Shown: positions 11,583 through 22,448, counted from the first letter of the stretch. The stretch: 64,000 bases of DNA from Dioscorea cayenensis subsp. rotundata (GCF_009730915.1 NC_052479.1:12149815-12213814); one strand, 5' to 3'. The notes: generated by a model from the sequence alone, not told the origin. Numbers and translations: made by a program.

Positions 11583-12582
11583 NNNNNNNNNNNNNNNNNN
11601 NNNNNNNNNNNNNNNNNNNNNNNNNNNNNNNNNNNNNNNNNNNNNNNNNNNNNNNNNNNNNNNNNNNNNNNNNNNNNNNNNNNNNNNNNNNNNNNNNNNN
11701 NNNNNNNNNNNNNNNNNNNNNNNNNNNNNNNNNNNNNNNNNNNNNNNNNNNNNNNNNNNNNNNNNNNNNNNNNNNNNNNNNNNNNNNNNNNNNNNNNNNN
11801 NNNNNNNNNNNNNNNNNNNNNNNNNNNNNNNNNNNNNNNNNNNNNNNNNNNNNNNNNNNNNNNNNNNNNNNNNNNNNNNNNNNNNNNNNNNNNNNNNNNN
11901 NNNNNNNNNNNNNNNNNNNNNNNNNNNNNNNNNNNNNNNNNNNNNNNNNNNNNNNNNNNNNNNNNNNNNNNNNNNNNNNNNNNNNNNNNNNNNNNNNNNN
12001 NNNNNNNNNNNNNNNNNNNNNNNNNNNNNNNNNNNNNNNNNNNNNNNNNNNNNNNNNNNNNNNNNNNNNNNNNNNNNNNNNNNNNNNNNNNNNNNNNNNN
12101 NNNNNNNNNNNNNNNNNNNNNNNNNNNNNNNNNNNNNNNNNNNNNNNNNNNNNNNNNNNNNNNNNNNNNNNNNNNNNNNNNNNNNNNNNNNNNNNNNNNN
12201 NNNNNNNNNNNNNNNNNNNNNNNNNNNNNNNNNNNNNNNNNNNNNNNNNNNNNNNNNNNNNNNNNNNNNNNNNNNNNNNNNNNNNNNNNNNNNNNNNNNN
12301 NNNNNNNNNNNNNNNNNNNNNNNNNNNNNNNNNNNNNNNNNNNNNNNNNNNNNNNNNNNNNNNNNNNNNNNNNNNNNNNNNNNNNNNNNNNNNNNNNNNN
12401 NNNNNNNNNNNNNNNNNNNNNNNNNNNNNNNNNNNNNNNNNNNNNNNNNNNNNNNNNNNNNNNNNNNNNNNNNNNNNNNNNNNNNNNNNNNNNNNNNNNN
12501 NNNNNNNNNNNNNNNNNNNNNNNNNNNNNNNNNNNNNNNNNNNNNNNNNNNNNNNNNNNNNNNNNNNNNNNNNNNNNNNNNN
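11583..12582. other. Assembly gap (1000 N)
   Basis: Exactly 1000 N, so probably a placeholder of unknown true length. Translations across it are artefacts. Confidence 0.99.
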
Positions 12583-12919
12583 TCAGTTAAGGTACATATA
12601 TGAGATTATCAAAATTGTATTTAGATAAATTGAAGAAAGATGAGGGATAAAATTAGAGAATAGTCATCCGGGGACGTTTAGCAACGTCGATTTAAAAAGG
12701 TTGAGAGAGGAACAAGAGGGAGAGAGACAAGAACAAAGGGGTGTGTCAGTCAGCAGAGTAACAGGGGTACGGAGATGGTACTCTGGTTTGGCCGGGTTGA
12801 TATGTTGCCTCCTTGTAAAACTACGCATCCCGAATAATTTCAACCACCGATTTCCGATCCAAGGGTCTATAGTAAACTTGCTTTTAAAAATTGTATTCAT
12901 GTACGTCTACGTAATATTC

Positions 12920-12952
12920 AACCTCATATATATATATATATATATATATATA
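12920..12952. repeat. (AT)n microsatellite with CAACCT lead-in
   Basis: CAACCTC followed by (AT)n. The same lead-in and repeat occur again at 13276-13317, about 355 bp away. Confidence 0.85.
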
Positions 12953-13002
12953 AATGATTAAGACCCAAATTGTAAAACTAGGTGCATACTATATAGATAT
13001 AG

Positions 13003-13039
13003 ATCATCTCGCGGACGTCGAGAGTCGTCCGCAGATGAT
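13003..13039. repeat. GC-rich hairpin, 14-bp stem with one bulge
   Basis: ATCATCTCGCGGACG and CGTCCGCAGATGAT pair around the loop TCGAGAGT. It stands out in AT-rich DNA. Confidence 0.75.
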
Positions 13040-13275
13040 GTACAATATTTTTATGTGGTTGGATGGCTCGTGATTGATCTCGCCATCGCGTGCGAGATTA
13101 ATTGACTTGCGTTCGGATCAAACACTCGCTGGCATCCCACTTTTTAATGTGCTTGGGCTGAATAGATAGGTAGATAGTGTTACTCGTTCACGTAGTAATA
13201 AGGCACCGTGATTTCAACCAACGCTTTCCATATCAACGCCTCGCATTATGTTTCGTGAACGCTGAGCTGAGGATG

Positions 13276-13279
13276 CAAC

Positions 13280-13317
<38 letters not shown>
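13276..13317. repeat. (AT)n microsatellite with CAACCT lead-in
   Basis: Second copy of the CAACCTC(AT)n unit, with about 17 AT dinucleotides. Confidence 0.85.
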
Positions 13318-13318
<1 letters not shown>

Positions 13319-13365
13319 TTTAACGATAGCATACAAATTAAAAACAATTAATTATATATAATATT

Positions 13366-13450
13366 TGGTCTGAGTGGTATAGTGGTAAACTATCCATCAA
13401 TTATTGAGCGTAGGATAAATATTTATAAAATATTAACCGGTTCACTTTAT
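13366..13450 (+). mobile_element. Possible tRNA-derived SINE remnant
   Basis: TGAGTGGTATAGTGGTAAAC resembles a pol III box A (TGGYNNAGTGG). A weak box B-like CGGTTCACTT follows about 55 bp later. No target duplication seen. Confidence 0.3.
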
Positions 13451-13898
13451 ATTTATGTTAAAATATAATTATTATCAATCTAAAAAAATCATAATAATTG
13501 ATTTCAAAAGAGCCATTTAGACAAATAAAATATCCATGATCTTGAACAAAATGGCATCTATTCTCAGGATTGAATAAACTCATAAGTGTTCACTAGTTAT
13601 CATTTTATTTTTGTTTTTGCCGGTTCTATACTTTGTGGATGTTTGTTTGTATGTATTTCATCATGTCGACATTGTGGTGTACATCTGTAAAATCTCCAAT
13701 AAATATGCGATTTATCTATAGATGGAAATTGCCAAAAACCCTTTAAGTCATGTAGCTAAAAACACCCTGTTAGTTTTGCAATCCCCTAAAAACCCCATCC
13801 TTTTTAAAAGTCTATGTTTTTCAAAACCCCCAAAACCCCGTGAATCGGATGTGAACGGAGTGAGTTTCAAATTTTTTTGGACCTAAAATGTCCCTCAG

Positions 13899-14204
13899 AT
13901 GGGGAGTCGTGGTATCGCACCATCTCGGCGATTTGAGAGGAAGTGGCTGGGCTTTTCCCAGAGGGTAACCCCGAGAGACGTAATTCTATCGGAGCCGCTT
14001 AATCGCTTTTTCTCAACTCACGCCTTCGCCTTTTTCCATTTCCGGTCGCCTCCGGTTGTCTCTACCGGCCAAGCCTCCAGTAATTGGCATTTCATCGCCT
14101 TTTTCCCTTTCCACCTCCAGATCTCAAGGAGAAGTCCCCCGCAAGAACTAGTTGGCATTTTCATCGCTATGCAATCTAAGGTATATAGTATGGTTTTATG
14201 TTAA
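13899..14204 (+). other. Conserved subterminal segment of the MULE (leader)
   Basis: An open frame of about 100 codons that has a counterpart in copy A (4271-3888, minus). Shared bits include SRRFERKW, RVTPRD and FFSTHAF. I recognise no domain; it may be transcribed leader kept by descent rather than protein, because small indels between the copies shift its frame in places. Confidence 0.35.
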
Positions 14205-14469
14205 TCTGCTCGATACAAAGAAAGATTTTTTTCGGTTTTGTTTTTCGTGCCCTCTGCTTTTTGTCGAAGATATCAAGTCTCATAGGGGATTTCTACCGGG
14301 GTTTTTGTTAGTCTCAGGGAGATTTCTGGCTAGGGTTTTGTTTTGTTTTGCATTTTCGATGTGATACACCATATCGAAATAGTTTTTTTCGATTGTTATG
14401 ATTTGTGTAATATTTATAATGTACATTTCCCGCTTCGCTTGATATGGTGCATAGCTTTACAAACGAGGT

Positions 14470-14630
14470 CTGACGCTTAAGAAACGAGATGTTACGCTTA
14501 ACATTTGTTGTCTCTCGCTTTAAGTATTCTCGCCTGCTTAACAAAAACGGGTCTCTGCTTAACATTTTTATATCTCTGCTTAATAACCGAGAGTTTACCG
14601 CTTAAAACCTTATATTTCCGCTTTAAACTT
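14470..14630 (+). repeat. 21-bp periodic GCTTAA array, MULE copy B
   Basis: Cores GCTTAA/GCTTTAA start at 14475, 14496, 14517, 14536, 14557, 14578, 14600 and 14620 (spacings 21, 21, 19, 21, 21, 22, 20). Several units also share a TCTC(T) just before the core. Confidence 0.85.
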
Positions 14631-15509
14631 TTTGTCAATACCGCATGTTGAACGTGTTGTTATCGTCGTAGCAGTTTCAGGATTACGGGCGGTCAACCTA
14701 GTTAATGGGCGCTGCTATTTGACACACCCGCCAGGAGACCTTAGTCGAATTGAAAGTTAACACGACCCTTCGACATCGGGAGATTATTCAAGCGACACCG
14801 CTTGCGCTGCTCACCGAGCCGAAAGCCATATACCAAGAGAGGGCCCTTTCGATTCTTCTTTTGCAAAGGTATCGATGGTCGCACTCAATAAATCTGTGGA
14901 TCGGGAAAGCTCGCCGAGTTTCGCACCTCAAGATGTGGCTCCTCGTTTTCGTCTCAGCTATGCATGGCGACGCAGCTGGTCTTTCGTAAGAAGAAAACCA
15001 AAGGGTCACTGCTCAAGGGCTGAGATTCATCAAAGACCCACGAGACACAGAGATTCCATCAAGAGCACTCAAAGCAACTTGTTCGACTGTAGGAAGAAGA
15101 TAATTTTTGTCAAACTCCCGATGCGTGTACTTCATGGGGACAGCTCCTCTTCCCAAATACATCATGCTCGGTTCCGAACCGGATCGCTGATTACGCCGAT
15201 GATCTACCAAACCCATCGGGCGACACGCATGGGCGCAGCGACGACGAGCGGCTTGGGCTGGAGGATATTCCATAGCGCCGCCCGAGTGCAAGATAGATGC
15301 GCCGAAGCTAGCACTCAACACAGTGGTACATTAAGGGTGCTCTGGCACGCTTAACGCCCTGGTTTTTACGAAATGACCTAACGGGGAAGAAAGTCCGCTT
15401 CGCAAGATCCCAAGGATGTCGTATACAGTGAAAGTACTTACCGAAGCAAGCGATCGGTAGAAACGAGCTTGTCATCGCCGATGGAAAAAGAGGTAATAAA
15501 TCATGGACA

Positions 15510-15680
15510 ATGTTTAACATAAGTCTTTAATGTTTAAACATTTTATTTAGCTTAACTTTAGTATTTACCGCTTAACTATTATTCATACACGGTTTAAATA
15601 TTTTGTTCTCCGCTTAATTATATTCTATAACGCTTAAATATATAAACACTGCTTAAATATAGTTTTTATAGTTTAAAAAT
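15510..15680 (+). repeat. 20-bp periodic GYTTAA array, MULE copy B
   Basis: Cores GTTTAA/GCTTAA start at 15512, 15532, 15550, 15570, 15592, 15612, 15632, 15651 and 15671 (spacings 18-22). A possible donor GAG/GTAATA lies just upstream near 15491. Confidence 0.85.
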
Positions 15681-16879
15681 GAACGATCTCACTGAAATTG
15701 TTTCGTTTACATATGTTAGTTTTCCCGTCAGGGTTCCTGCTAATGTCAAGAAGAAATATTTGTTGGGGCCAACCGACTCGATGGATGCTATCGCTCCCGA
15801 ACCACTGGCTCAAGGCGTGACGAGAGGGCGCTCTATCGCAGGGCTACTGGACGCCGTTTCTCCTACTTCCACCCCACCACGCCGCACGCATTCCTCGACT
15901 CACGGAGAAGCCCTCCCTACCCCAGCAGATCGCAACAACCCCCTACCACGCACAACGACAGGGCCCTCCCGACCATGGCAGTCCCTCCGACTCGCGGGAA
16001 CTTTCACCAAGTGACATTGGGCTAAGATGTCACCGCAACTCTTACGCAGTATGCCGATATTGACGATCGAAGTTTCTCGCTTGTCGCCTGTGCGAGGCGC
16101 CGAAGGACGTTTTCACAACTCGGCCGCGCCATCCTCGAAAGAACTCGAGCACCCGGACGAACGAGGCGCTCGGAATTTGACGATCGACGTATATCATCGG
16201 AAGGTCATTCCAAGGCGGCCACATTCAGAGAGACTTGCGATAAAAAGAGGAGAATAATATCGCCTCGCTCTCCACCGCCGGCCGACGATGAAACAATAGC
16301 ACACCATTTGCTGCCGATGCCAGCATCGAGTCTGCCGCTGATGACATGGACACGACGGTGGAGGACATCGAGATGATGTGGCTGCTGCCGTCGGCTGAGA
16401 AGGTCGCTGACTTCTTCTCGATGAAATTGCCGATCTGCTGGAACCGGCCACGAGATTGCAGCATCAAAGATGGACACAATCCCTCGAAGATCAAGAACAA
16501 GTTAAGGGTGTGTCTCCCAATGATGTCACGTTGTCACGGCCACTGCTGAGAAGATCGTCAACTGCCGCTACTGTCGCGGGTCGTGGTCGTAAGACATTTG
16601 CAGCTGCCATACACAATCCCACAACAAGAACAACCATGTAAGGATGTGTTCAGTAGCTGATGTCAGCCGCCATCGTCCCCCGCGATCAAGGAAGATGTCG
16701 ATGAAGACCCCGATCGAGCAACGAGTAGATGATCAAGGCCAATCAAAAATTGACTGCAATTTGCCTGGAAAAGCTTTTTATTCAAGAAGAAGAAAATGGG
16801 TTGGCTCGAGTCGTTTTAACAATACGAAAGCAGAGTCGATGAGGATCTTCTCAACTCGCCTGCATGGATCGTGTAAGTG

Positions 16880-17030
16880 TAACGCTTTTTATGTTATTGC
16901 TTTAAAGCGCTTTCTTATAGTGTTTAACTATTTCCTAATAGTGTTTAATACCTTTATGTTATCATTTAAGTTTTCTACTTATCGCTTAATTATATATAAT
17001 ATCATGTAACAATTGATAATATCATTTTAA
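16880..17030 (+). repeat. 20-21-bp periodic YTTAA array, MULE copy B
   Basis: Cores GTTTAA/CATTTAAG/GCTTAA at about 16901, 16922, 16943, 16963, 16984, 17003 and 17023. The block starts right after GTAAGTGTAAC at 16873, a strong donor site, so it reads as an intron of the Ulp1-like gene. Confidence 0.8.
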
Positions 17031-17329
17031 AATATTTACAATATGGTCTTATTATATCTCGTTATCGCTAACCCTCAAAGACCGTCGCGTGGAAGAACGA
17101 CGCCGCCAGCCACCACACGCCGATGCATTATACACGCCGCTGAGGGAAGCGAGATGGTCACCGATGATGCTGATGGACGCCAGATGCATCATACAAAAAG
17201 TCGCTGAGCAAAGAGCCATATCCTTACAAGAGGCGCGCCCATCACCGTATCGCCATACTGCTTACGCCGTGCTGTGACGACGATACGCACACACTATGGC
17301 TATGATCGGGGATGCTGCACGCAACCTCG

Positions 17330-17792
17330 CATGAAGTTCAAATTGTCATCCTCCCGATAATCACTGAATGGCCATTTCCATGTCAGTCGTCTCCGACAAT
17401 GATAAACAAGAATACAGCATTATTCTTCACGTCCGGTACGATAAGGACGCTATGGACATGGTAAGTTCTTTAATTACGTCCGATTAATATCTGCTTGGTA
17501 TTTAAATCGGTATTCTAATCTCGACTGCATATCTCGACAATGAATCTATTCGACCTTTCGTGTCGATATGGAGTTAGAGCGAGTCGGCGACGCAGTACCC
17601 GCCGCACGCGCATACGTAAAACCCCACGCCAAAACAAGGAAGCGCCGATCGCACCGCTCACGCCATGCGCGTTTATCGAGCACTCATCGCTGGGGTGAGA
17701 AGTTACGAGCCACGCAGCATGCACGCTCCTTACCTCGGGACACGGGTATGTTACTCCGATACTTAGAGGAGGAGGCAATGCGCGTCCACTGA
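17330..17792 (+). pseudogene. Ulp1-like peptidase tail of MULE copy B, catalytic Cys lost
   Basis: Aligns with 745-263 (minus) of copy A: the His-region exon ends at a GTAAGT donor near 17461, and the last exon starts near 17540. The His region is disrupted by small indels. In the last exon the codon for the catalytic Cys of copy A (TGC) reads CGC (Arg) at 17650-17652, and the frame is shifted around it. The open frame 17568-17792 keeps WGEKL and SLPRD motifs shared with copy A. Not a working peptidase. It converges on the transposase gene. Confidence 0.7.
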
Positions 17793-18004
17793 CAGGGGGT
17801 CATCACAAGCGGGTTAAATTTTGGTTTTGAATAACATGTCCCCAGATATCTCGACTCGTCAATTTTGTTTTCAAATGTAAACTCGACAAATTCAATTCAT
17901 TGTTTTCGTGTCAAGAACATGACTTGTATATCTTAATGTAAATTTTTGTTTGTTTTGAATTGTAAAAGGTGTTAAATTCCATTCGGGCTTTTAAATATAC
18001 TATA

Positions 18005-18130
18005 TATCGTTTAAACATCGCTTTTAAATATTTCAAAATACTGTGTACCGCTTATAATAACACCTGCTCTGCTTAAATAAATGCACTCATTGTTTAAACA
18101 TCGCTTGAAATATTTCAAATTACAGCGTAT
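18005..18130 (+). repeat. TTTAAA-rich array between the Ulp1 and transposase genes
   Basis: GTTTAAACATCGCTT occurs twice (18009 and 18092), each followed by AAATATTTCAAA; other cores at 18050 and 18071 keep the 21-bp spacing. Less regular than the other blocks. Confidence 0.6.
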
Positions 18131-18809
18131 CCGCTTTTAAAAATAACAATGTCTCTCGTAAATACATTCAATTCGTAGTAAAGAGTAAGAGTTTAAATGT
18201 GGAAAGGTTCCCATCAATACACAATGTTTCCCTCGTCATCGCTTCGGCTTATTAACAATGCCTAGTCGGGCATAGCTTTCATGCAGATGATCGCCGATCG
18301 CGACCGGATCCTCGCGCTAGCCGCAATGTAACTCGCGGACATCAAACGCTATGACTCGATCCTTCTTTTCGCCTCAGCCGCCAGTCGCTTTCTAGTCACA
18401 AAGGTCGCAGAACGAAGCTCACGATTTCCCCTCAAGGCCCGCTCATCGCTCGGGTACGGGAATATAGCCTCCTGTACGCCAGCTTTGTAATTGTCGACGC
18501 TGAAGTACCCGCTAATAAATCGATCCACGCTGCGTCTGTCTCGCATTGTTCGCTGCAAGCATGTTTGCAAGGGATACCATAAACTTGCCACCTTCCGACA
18601 TGAACAAGTTCGATGGCGAGATCCACGTAGTCGTTGATTGTCGATCACTTGTAACGATCATCGATACAACGACATCAACACCTAAGATTTCGGCCGTCCT
18701 CAACAATGATCTCTAACTCGAATGTATGTCCGGCATAAGTAGCTCTCCCATTTGGTCGCTTGCTCACGCCCGGTTACATAACATGCGCATCAACTCGAAC
18801 TCGCAAATA

Positions 18810-18962
18810 AGGTTAAACAAAGATAATGATGGTTAAATAATTCATCAACATGTTTAAAACATTATTGTAATTATTTAAACGAAATGATTAATATTTAAAG
18901 TCAGATAAGTGTAATTAAACAAAGATTGAGAATGTTTAAAGGGTAATACTAAATGTTAAGTG
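18810..18962 (-). repeat. 20-21-bp periodic TTAAA array in the transposase gene
   Basis: TTAAA cores at 18813, 18833, 18854, 18875, 18895, 18915, 18936 and 18956 (spacings 20, 21, 21, 20, 20, 21, 20). Here the core reads GTTTAA on the minus strand, the transposase sense strand. Confidence 0.88.
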
Positions 18963-20309
18963 TAAACCAACATTCGCAGACCTTATGGAGTCGACCATTT
19001 TCGCCACCGGGTAAACGACGAGCTTCCTTGATCCAAGCATCGAACGACTCGCGACGCTCGAATACATCTCACCCCAACGATCACCTCCGAACAGATAATT
19101 CGACCAATGTGCCATATCCGACGATTAATCAACCGATGATGAGCTTCGGTGATATGGCTCGCAGCTCATTCTACCGTGATCATCGAAATCTTTTAGCCGT
19201 GGATGCCCACGCAATGCGGAAGCATATAGACTAGCACTCCTCCCTCAATGCCTTCCCAAGTCTGACATTGGCTTTCATAAAATTGGCCTCCAAATGTCGA
19301 AGACAAGACGCATGTGGCGAAGAAGGGAAGACTCTGCAATCGCGCTCACAAGGCCCTCGACCTCGTCTCGACACTGAAGGTAATTATCTCATGATAATCT
19401 CCACCCTCGTGATAAGGCATCGCCCTAACTTAGATATGAACCAAGTCCAATTGGCATCGGTCTCGCTTGTCGACTATACCGAATGCGACGGGAAAAACCA
19501 TTGTTACTATCTTTCCCCGGCACCCAAAGAGTGTACCCCGATATTTTCCAAGGAGGTGGGTACCATCGAGAAACAGCAGCGGCTTGCAAGCCCTCTTGAA
19601 TCCCACAATACACGCCACCGAAAAGAAAAAGAATGCATCGCTTAAAACGATCACCGCCTCTCTCCACGATCGCAACGCCGCCGGATTTGTCTCTACCCAC
19701 CTTATCCATATACCAAAGCAAACAAATCATAGCCGGAGATGTCACCGCCATCGAGGACCACCCGGCATGCTCTTTTTCCCAACCAAGCTCGCTTTGTATG
19801 GTATGTGGACACCATGTTCCCACAACATGTCCTTCCCGAATGTCGACGGCCTCGCACAAGGGATCGGTCCTTGAGCTTCAATCACTCGCGGCGCTAACCC
19901 ATTTTTTTGGACGCTTTCGGATGTGACGCTGAACCTACGCCACCACCGCAAGTGTGTGACGGGTTGATTGTCTTGATTCCCGAAAAGTATTTTTTTGTTA
20001 TACTCTTTTGATGCATGATAGGCGTTAACGACAACCACTCCAAGCACAGATTCCACGCCACCCGATGTTTTTCGTTCTTTATGAATTTGAAGTCAAAAAT
20101 TCCTTTTGATCGCATGATTTTTGAAGTACATCCCTCGAAAATGTTCGACACTCGCCAAAACGTTGTCCAATATCCAACGACAACACTTCGTAATGATCTC
20201 GACGAGGAAGGAAGACATCCCACACCGCCTGTGGTCACCATGGGGATGAATGAGAGCACTCGCAGAATCGAATTCCCGCCAACACTTCACCAAAATGAAA
20301 AGATCAATA

Positions 20310-20445
20310 TGTTAGCTGAGAGTATAATGTTTAAGCGATAATGATAATAGTTAAACGTTAAATTAAATACTTAAGCAATTAACTAATAACGTAAAGGACT
20401 AGTATAATATGTTAACCAAATGACTTTTGACATATTTAAACAATA
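20310..20445 (-). repeat. 20-bp periodic TTAARC array in the transposase gene
   Basis: Cores at about 20312, 20331, 20351, 20371, 20391, 20412 and 20436. On the minus strand a GTAAGTTCC donor stands just upstream of it (near 20491). Confidence 0.75.
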
Positions 20446-21084
20446 ATGACCCCTGCATAACCTGAATAATTAAAAAGAAAAGGAACTTACAACGAGTAAA
20501 ACCTCGCTTTCATTAGGATTCGGAATGGCACATTTTCTGTCTCGACGACAAGATCAACTACGAAAGACATTTGAAGATGGAATGGACGTGACACATCCGC
20601 CGGAAGTCAACATCGCTTTTCGATAGGGCAAAACTGCTTTTATATCCATCTCGGTGTGATGAACTTAACCCCTCGATAAGAGAAACTTCGAGACCCCATC
20701 GCCACATATCTCGCCCTAACACCAACTCCCAAGAAGTCTCGAGCCGTGAACATTAGCACTCTTCCCTCCCCGTCGAATCTAGCAATACCACAAAAACTTC
20801 CATAATATATCGGGTCAAAACCAAATCGCATCAAAACCAAAATGAAATGAAGAACAAAAAGAAGACGAAGAAGAAGAAGTAGAAGATGTAAAGAACAAAA
20901 AAGTGCACAGTTGTATGCATAGAGGTTAGACTAGACGTGATGTGATTGGGCGGTATTTTTTTCCCTCCATCCCAAGGGGCAAAAAGGGAAATATATGTCA
21001 CTCGTCACGAGGAAGACATATTGTCATCGCTCGAATGAAAGTTCTCAACTCAACATGAGTCTCTCGTAAACGCTAAGCTTTTTT

Positions 21085-21400
21085 TATGTTTAAATGCATA
21101 CATATAGTGTTTAACAAATCGGTTAGTTGTTTAACTAAAGTCTATATCATTTAAATAATATGTTATTGTTTAAATCGAATGCTTTCAACGACATCGCTGA
21201 AGATGGGTACCTCCCGGTCACCGCTTAAACATCTTTTACGTATTTTCTTAAACACCGCTGTCATTGTTTAAAGAGTAACTTGAGTAGTGTTTAACTTTTT
21301 CTATTGTTTACACCGCTGTCATTGCTTTTAAAGAGTAACTTTTTCTTAAACACCGTTGTCACTGCTTAAAACATATTTATGTATTTTCTATTGTTTACAA
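21085..21400 (+). repeat. GTTTAA array, partly 20-bp periodic, partly duplicated
   Basis: Cores at 21089, 21109, 21129, 21149 and 21169 are exactly 20 bp apart. From 21223 the spacing is irregular (17-24), and a segment with ACCGCTGTCATTG is duplicated (about 21253 and 21312). Confidence 0.7.
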
Positions 21401-21835
21401 TCGACGCTCTTTTTGTTTCCCACATTGTTTTGTTTTTACTAGGTCTATGTTTAAATTTCGTAAGTTCACAGTCAAATAAGCTTGTTTCTGCTTTTATTTA
21501 TAAAAAGATTTACAAGATTTACAACATTTACAACGTCCCGCTCGGACTTTGACACTCACGACTCGACCGTGATAACGAAACAAGTGTCCATGACATTCGA
21601 ATGCTCACGGCCGTGCATAACATGCGCATCAACTCTGAACTCGCACAACGCATAACATTAAAAAGGTTAAACAACACACATTCATGAAAAACGACTATTA
21701 ATCAATGTGTCATGGTCTGGACTTAAACGAAGATCCCGATAGTTAAACACGTAACGTAATAGTTGTACACTCGACGTAATGTTCTTAAAATGGTAACGTA
21801 AAAGTCTCAAATGATAAATATCAACCCCTGCCTTT

Positions 21836-22085
21836 AAAGGATGTTTCCTCGATCTCCCTCCTCTAGAGAATCCTCCGCAATCACGAAATACGTGAAAAAT
21901 TTCTTTTCTTACCCAAGTCGAAATGCTCGCTAATTGCTCGCCTGCCATCCAATCAAGAATCCTCCGCATTCGAGCAATTATGAGAGCATTTCGACTTAGC
22001 GTGAAAAAGATAGTTTAACTTGTTCCGTGATTGCGGGCTAAATGATTCTCAAGATAAGGAAGAAGGTTCACGTAAAACATCCTTT
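21836..22085. repeat. Long imperfect inverted repeat (about 110-bp arms)
   Basis: Arms 21836-21940 and 21971-22085 around a 30-bp loop. The inner 26 bp pair well (AAGTCGAAATGCTCGC with GAGAGCATTTCGACTT). CCGCAATCACG pairs with CCGTGATTGCGG further out, and AAAGGATGTTT with ACATCCTTTC at the ends. It lies on the transposase 5' side of copy B. Confidence 0.75.
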
Positions 22086-22448
22086 CGGGATAGAGTGGTT
22101 GTCCACGGGAAGAGGAGGACGAGGAGGAGGAGGAGGATGATGATGAGGACGACGAGGAGTGGTTGTCCATCGGGGAGGGTTCTTTCTCGGTTATTTATGG
22201 TGTGAATTCCACAGGCGTCGACTCTTCATATCCGAGAAAAAGTTAAACGCACGATGTCGACATCGATCGATGAGAACGAACGAGTGTTCGGAAAATTATG
22301 TTACCGTGCATAAATTTTAATGCCGGCCATTAATTCTATGCACGGGATACCATAATCCCTGCCACCGCCACGTGCACACCGCCAAAGAATTCGGATCAAC
22401 GAAAAAGATCACCGCTTTTACTGCAGACTTTGAGAATTTACACGCTAA

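Larger units (their letters stand above)
12583..13723. other. Intergenic, possible promoter side of the gene lost in the gap
   Basis: The minus strand between about 12760 and 12680 is rich in CTCTCTCCCTC-type pyrimidine runs, as in plant 5' leaders. Further out are two (AT)n runs, a hairpin at 13003 and a tRNA-like fragment near 13366, all listed separately. No coding sequence recognised. Confidence 0.45.
18349..20840 (-). pseudogene. MuDR-type MULE transposase, decayed
   Basis: Pieces in order on the minus strand: an N-terminal fragment (20840-20640); the MuDR N-terminal zinc-ribbon-like region (about 20170-19895, with KRNFDFKFIKNEKHRV and INPSHTCGGG); the transposase core (about 19675-19430, with FKRACKPLLFLDGTHLLG and GKIVTMVFPVAFGIVDK, holding the first catalytic Asp in LDGTH); and a SWIM zinc finger near 18610-18560 (CSC, then GIPCKH). 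The pieces lie in different frames with intervening stops, and repeat-array spacers separate them at 18810-18962 and 20310-20445. A GTAAG donor stands at the start of the latter (ACTCGTT/GTAAGT, minus strand). Not functional as read. Confidence 0.75.

Noticed and set aside
11487..12603. Open frames of about 360 residues at 11487-12603
   Set aside because: They are created by the 1000-N gap; only the short flanks are real sequence.
22020..22205. Arg-rich open frame at 22020-22205
   Set aside because: It comes from a GAGGAGGACGAGG purine stretch next to the inverted repeat; no domain.
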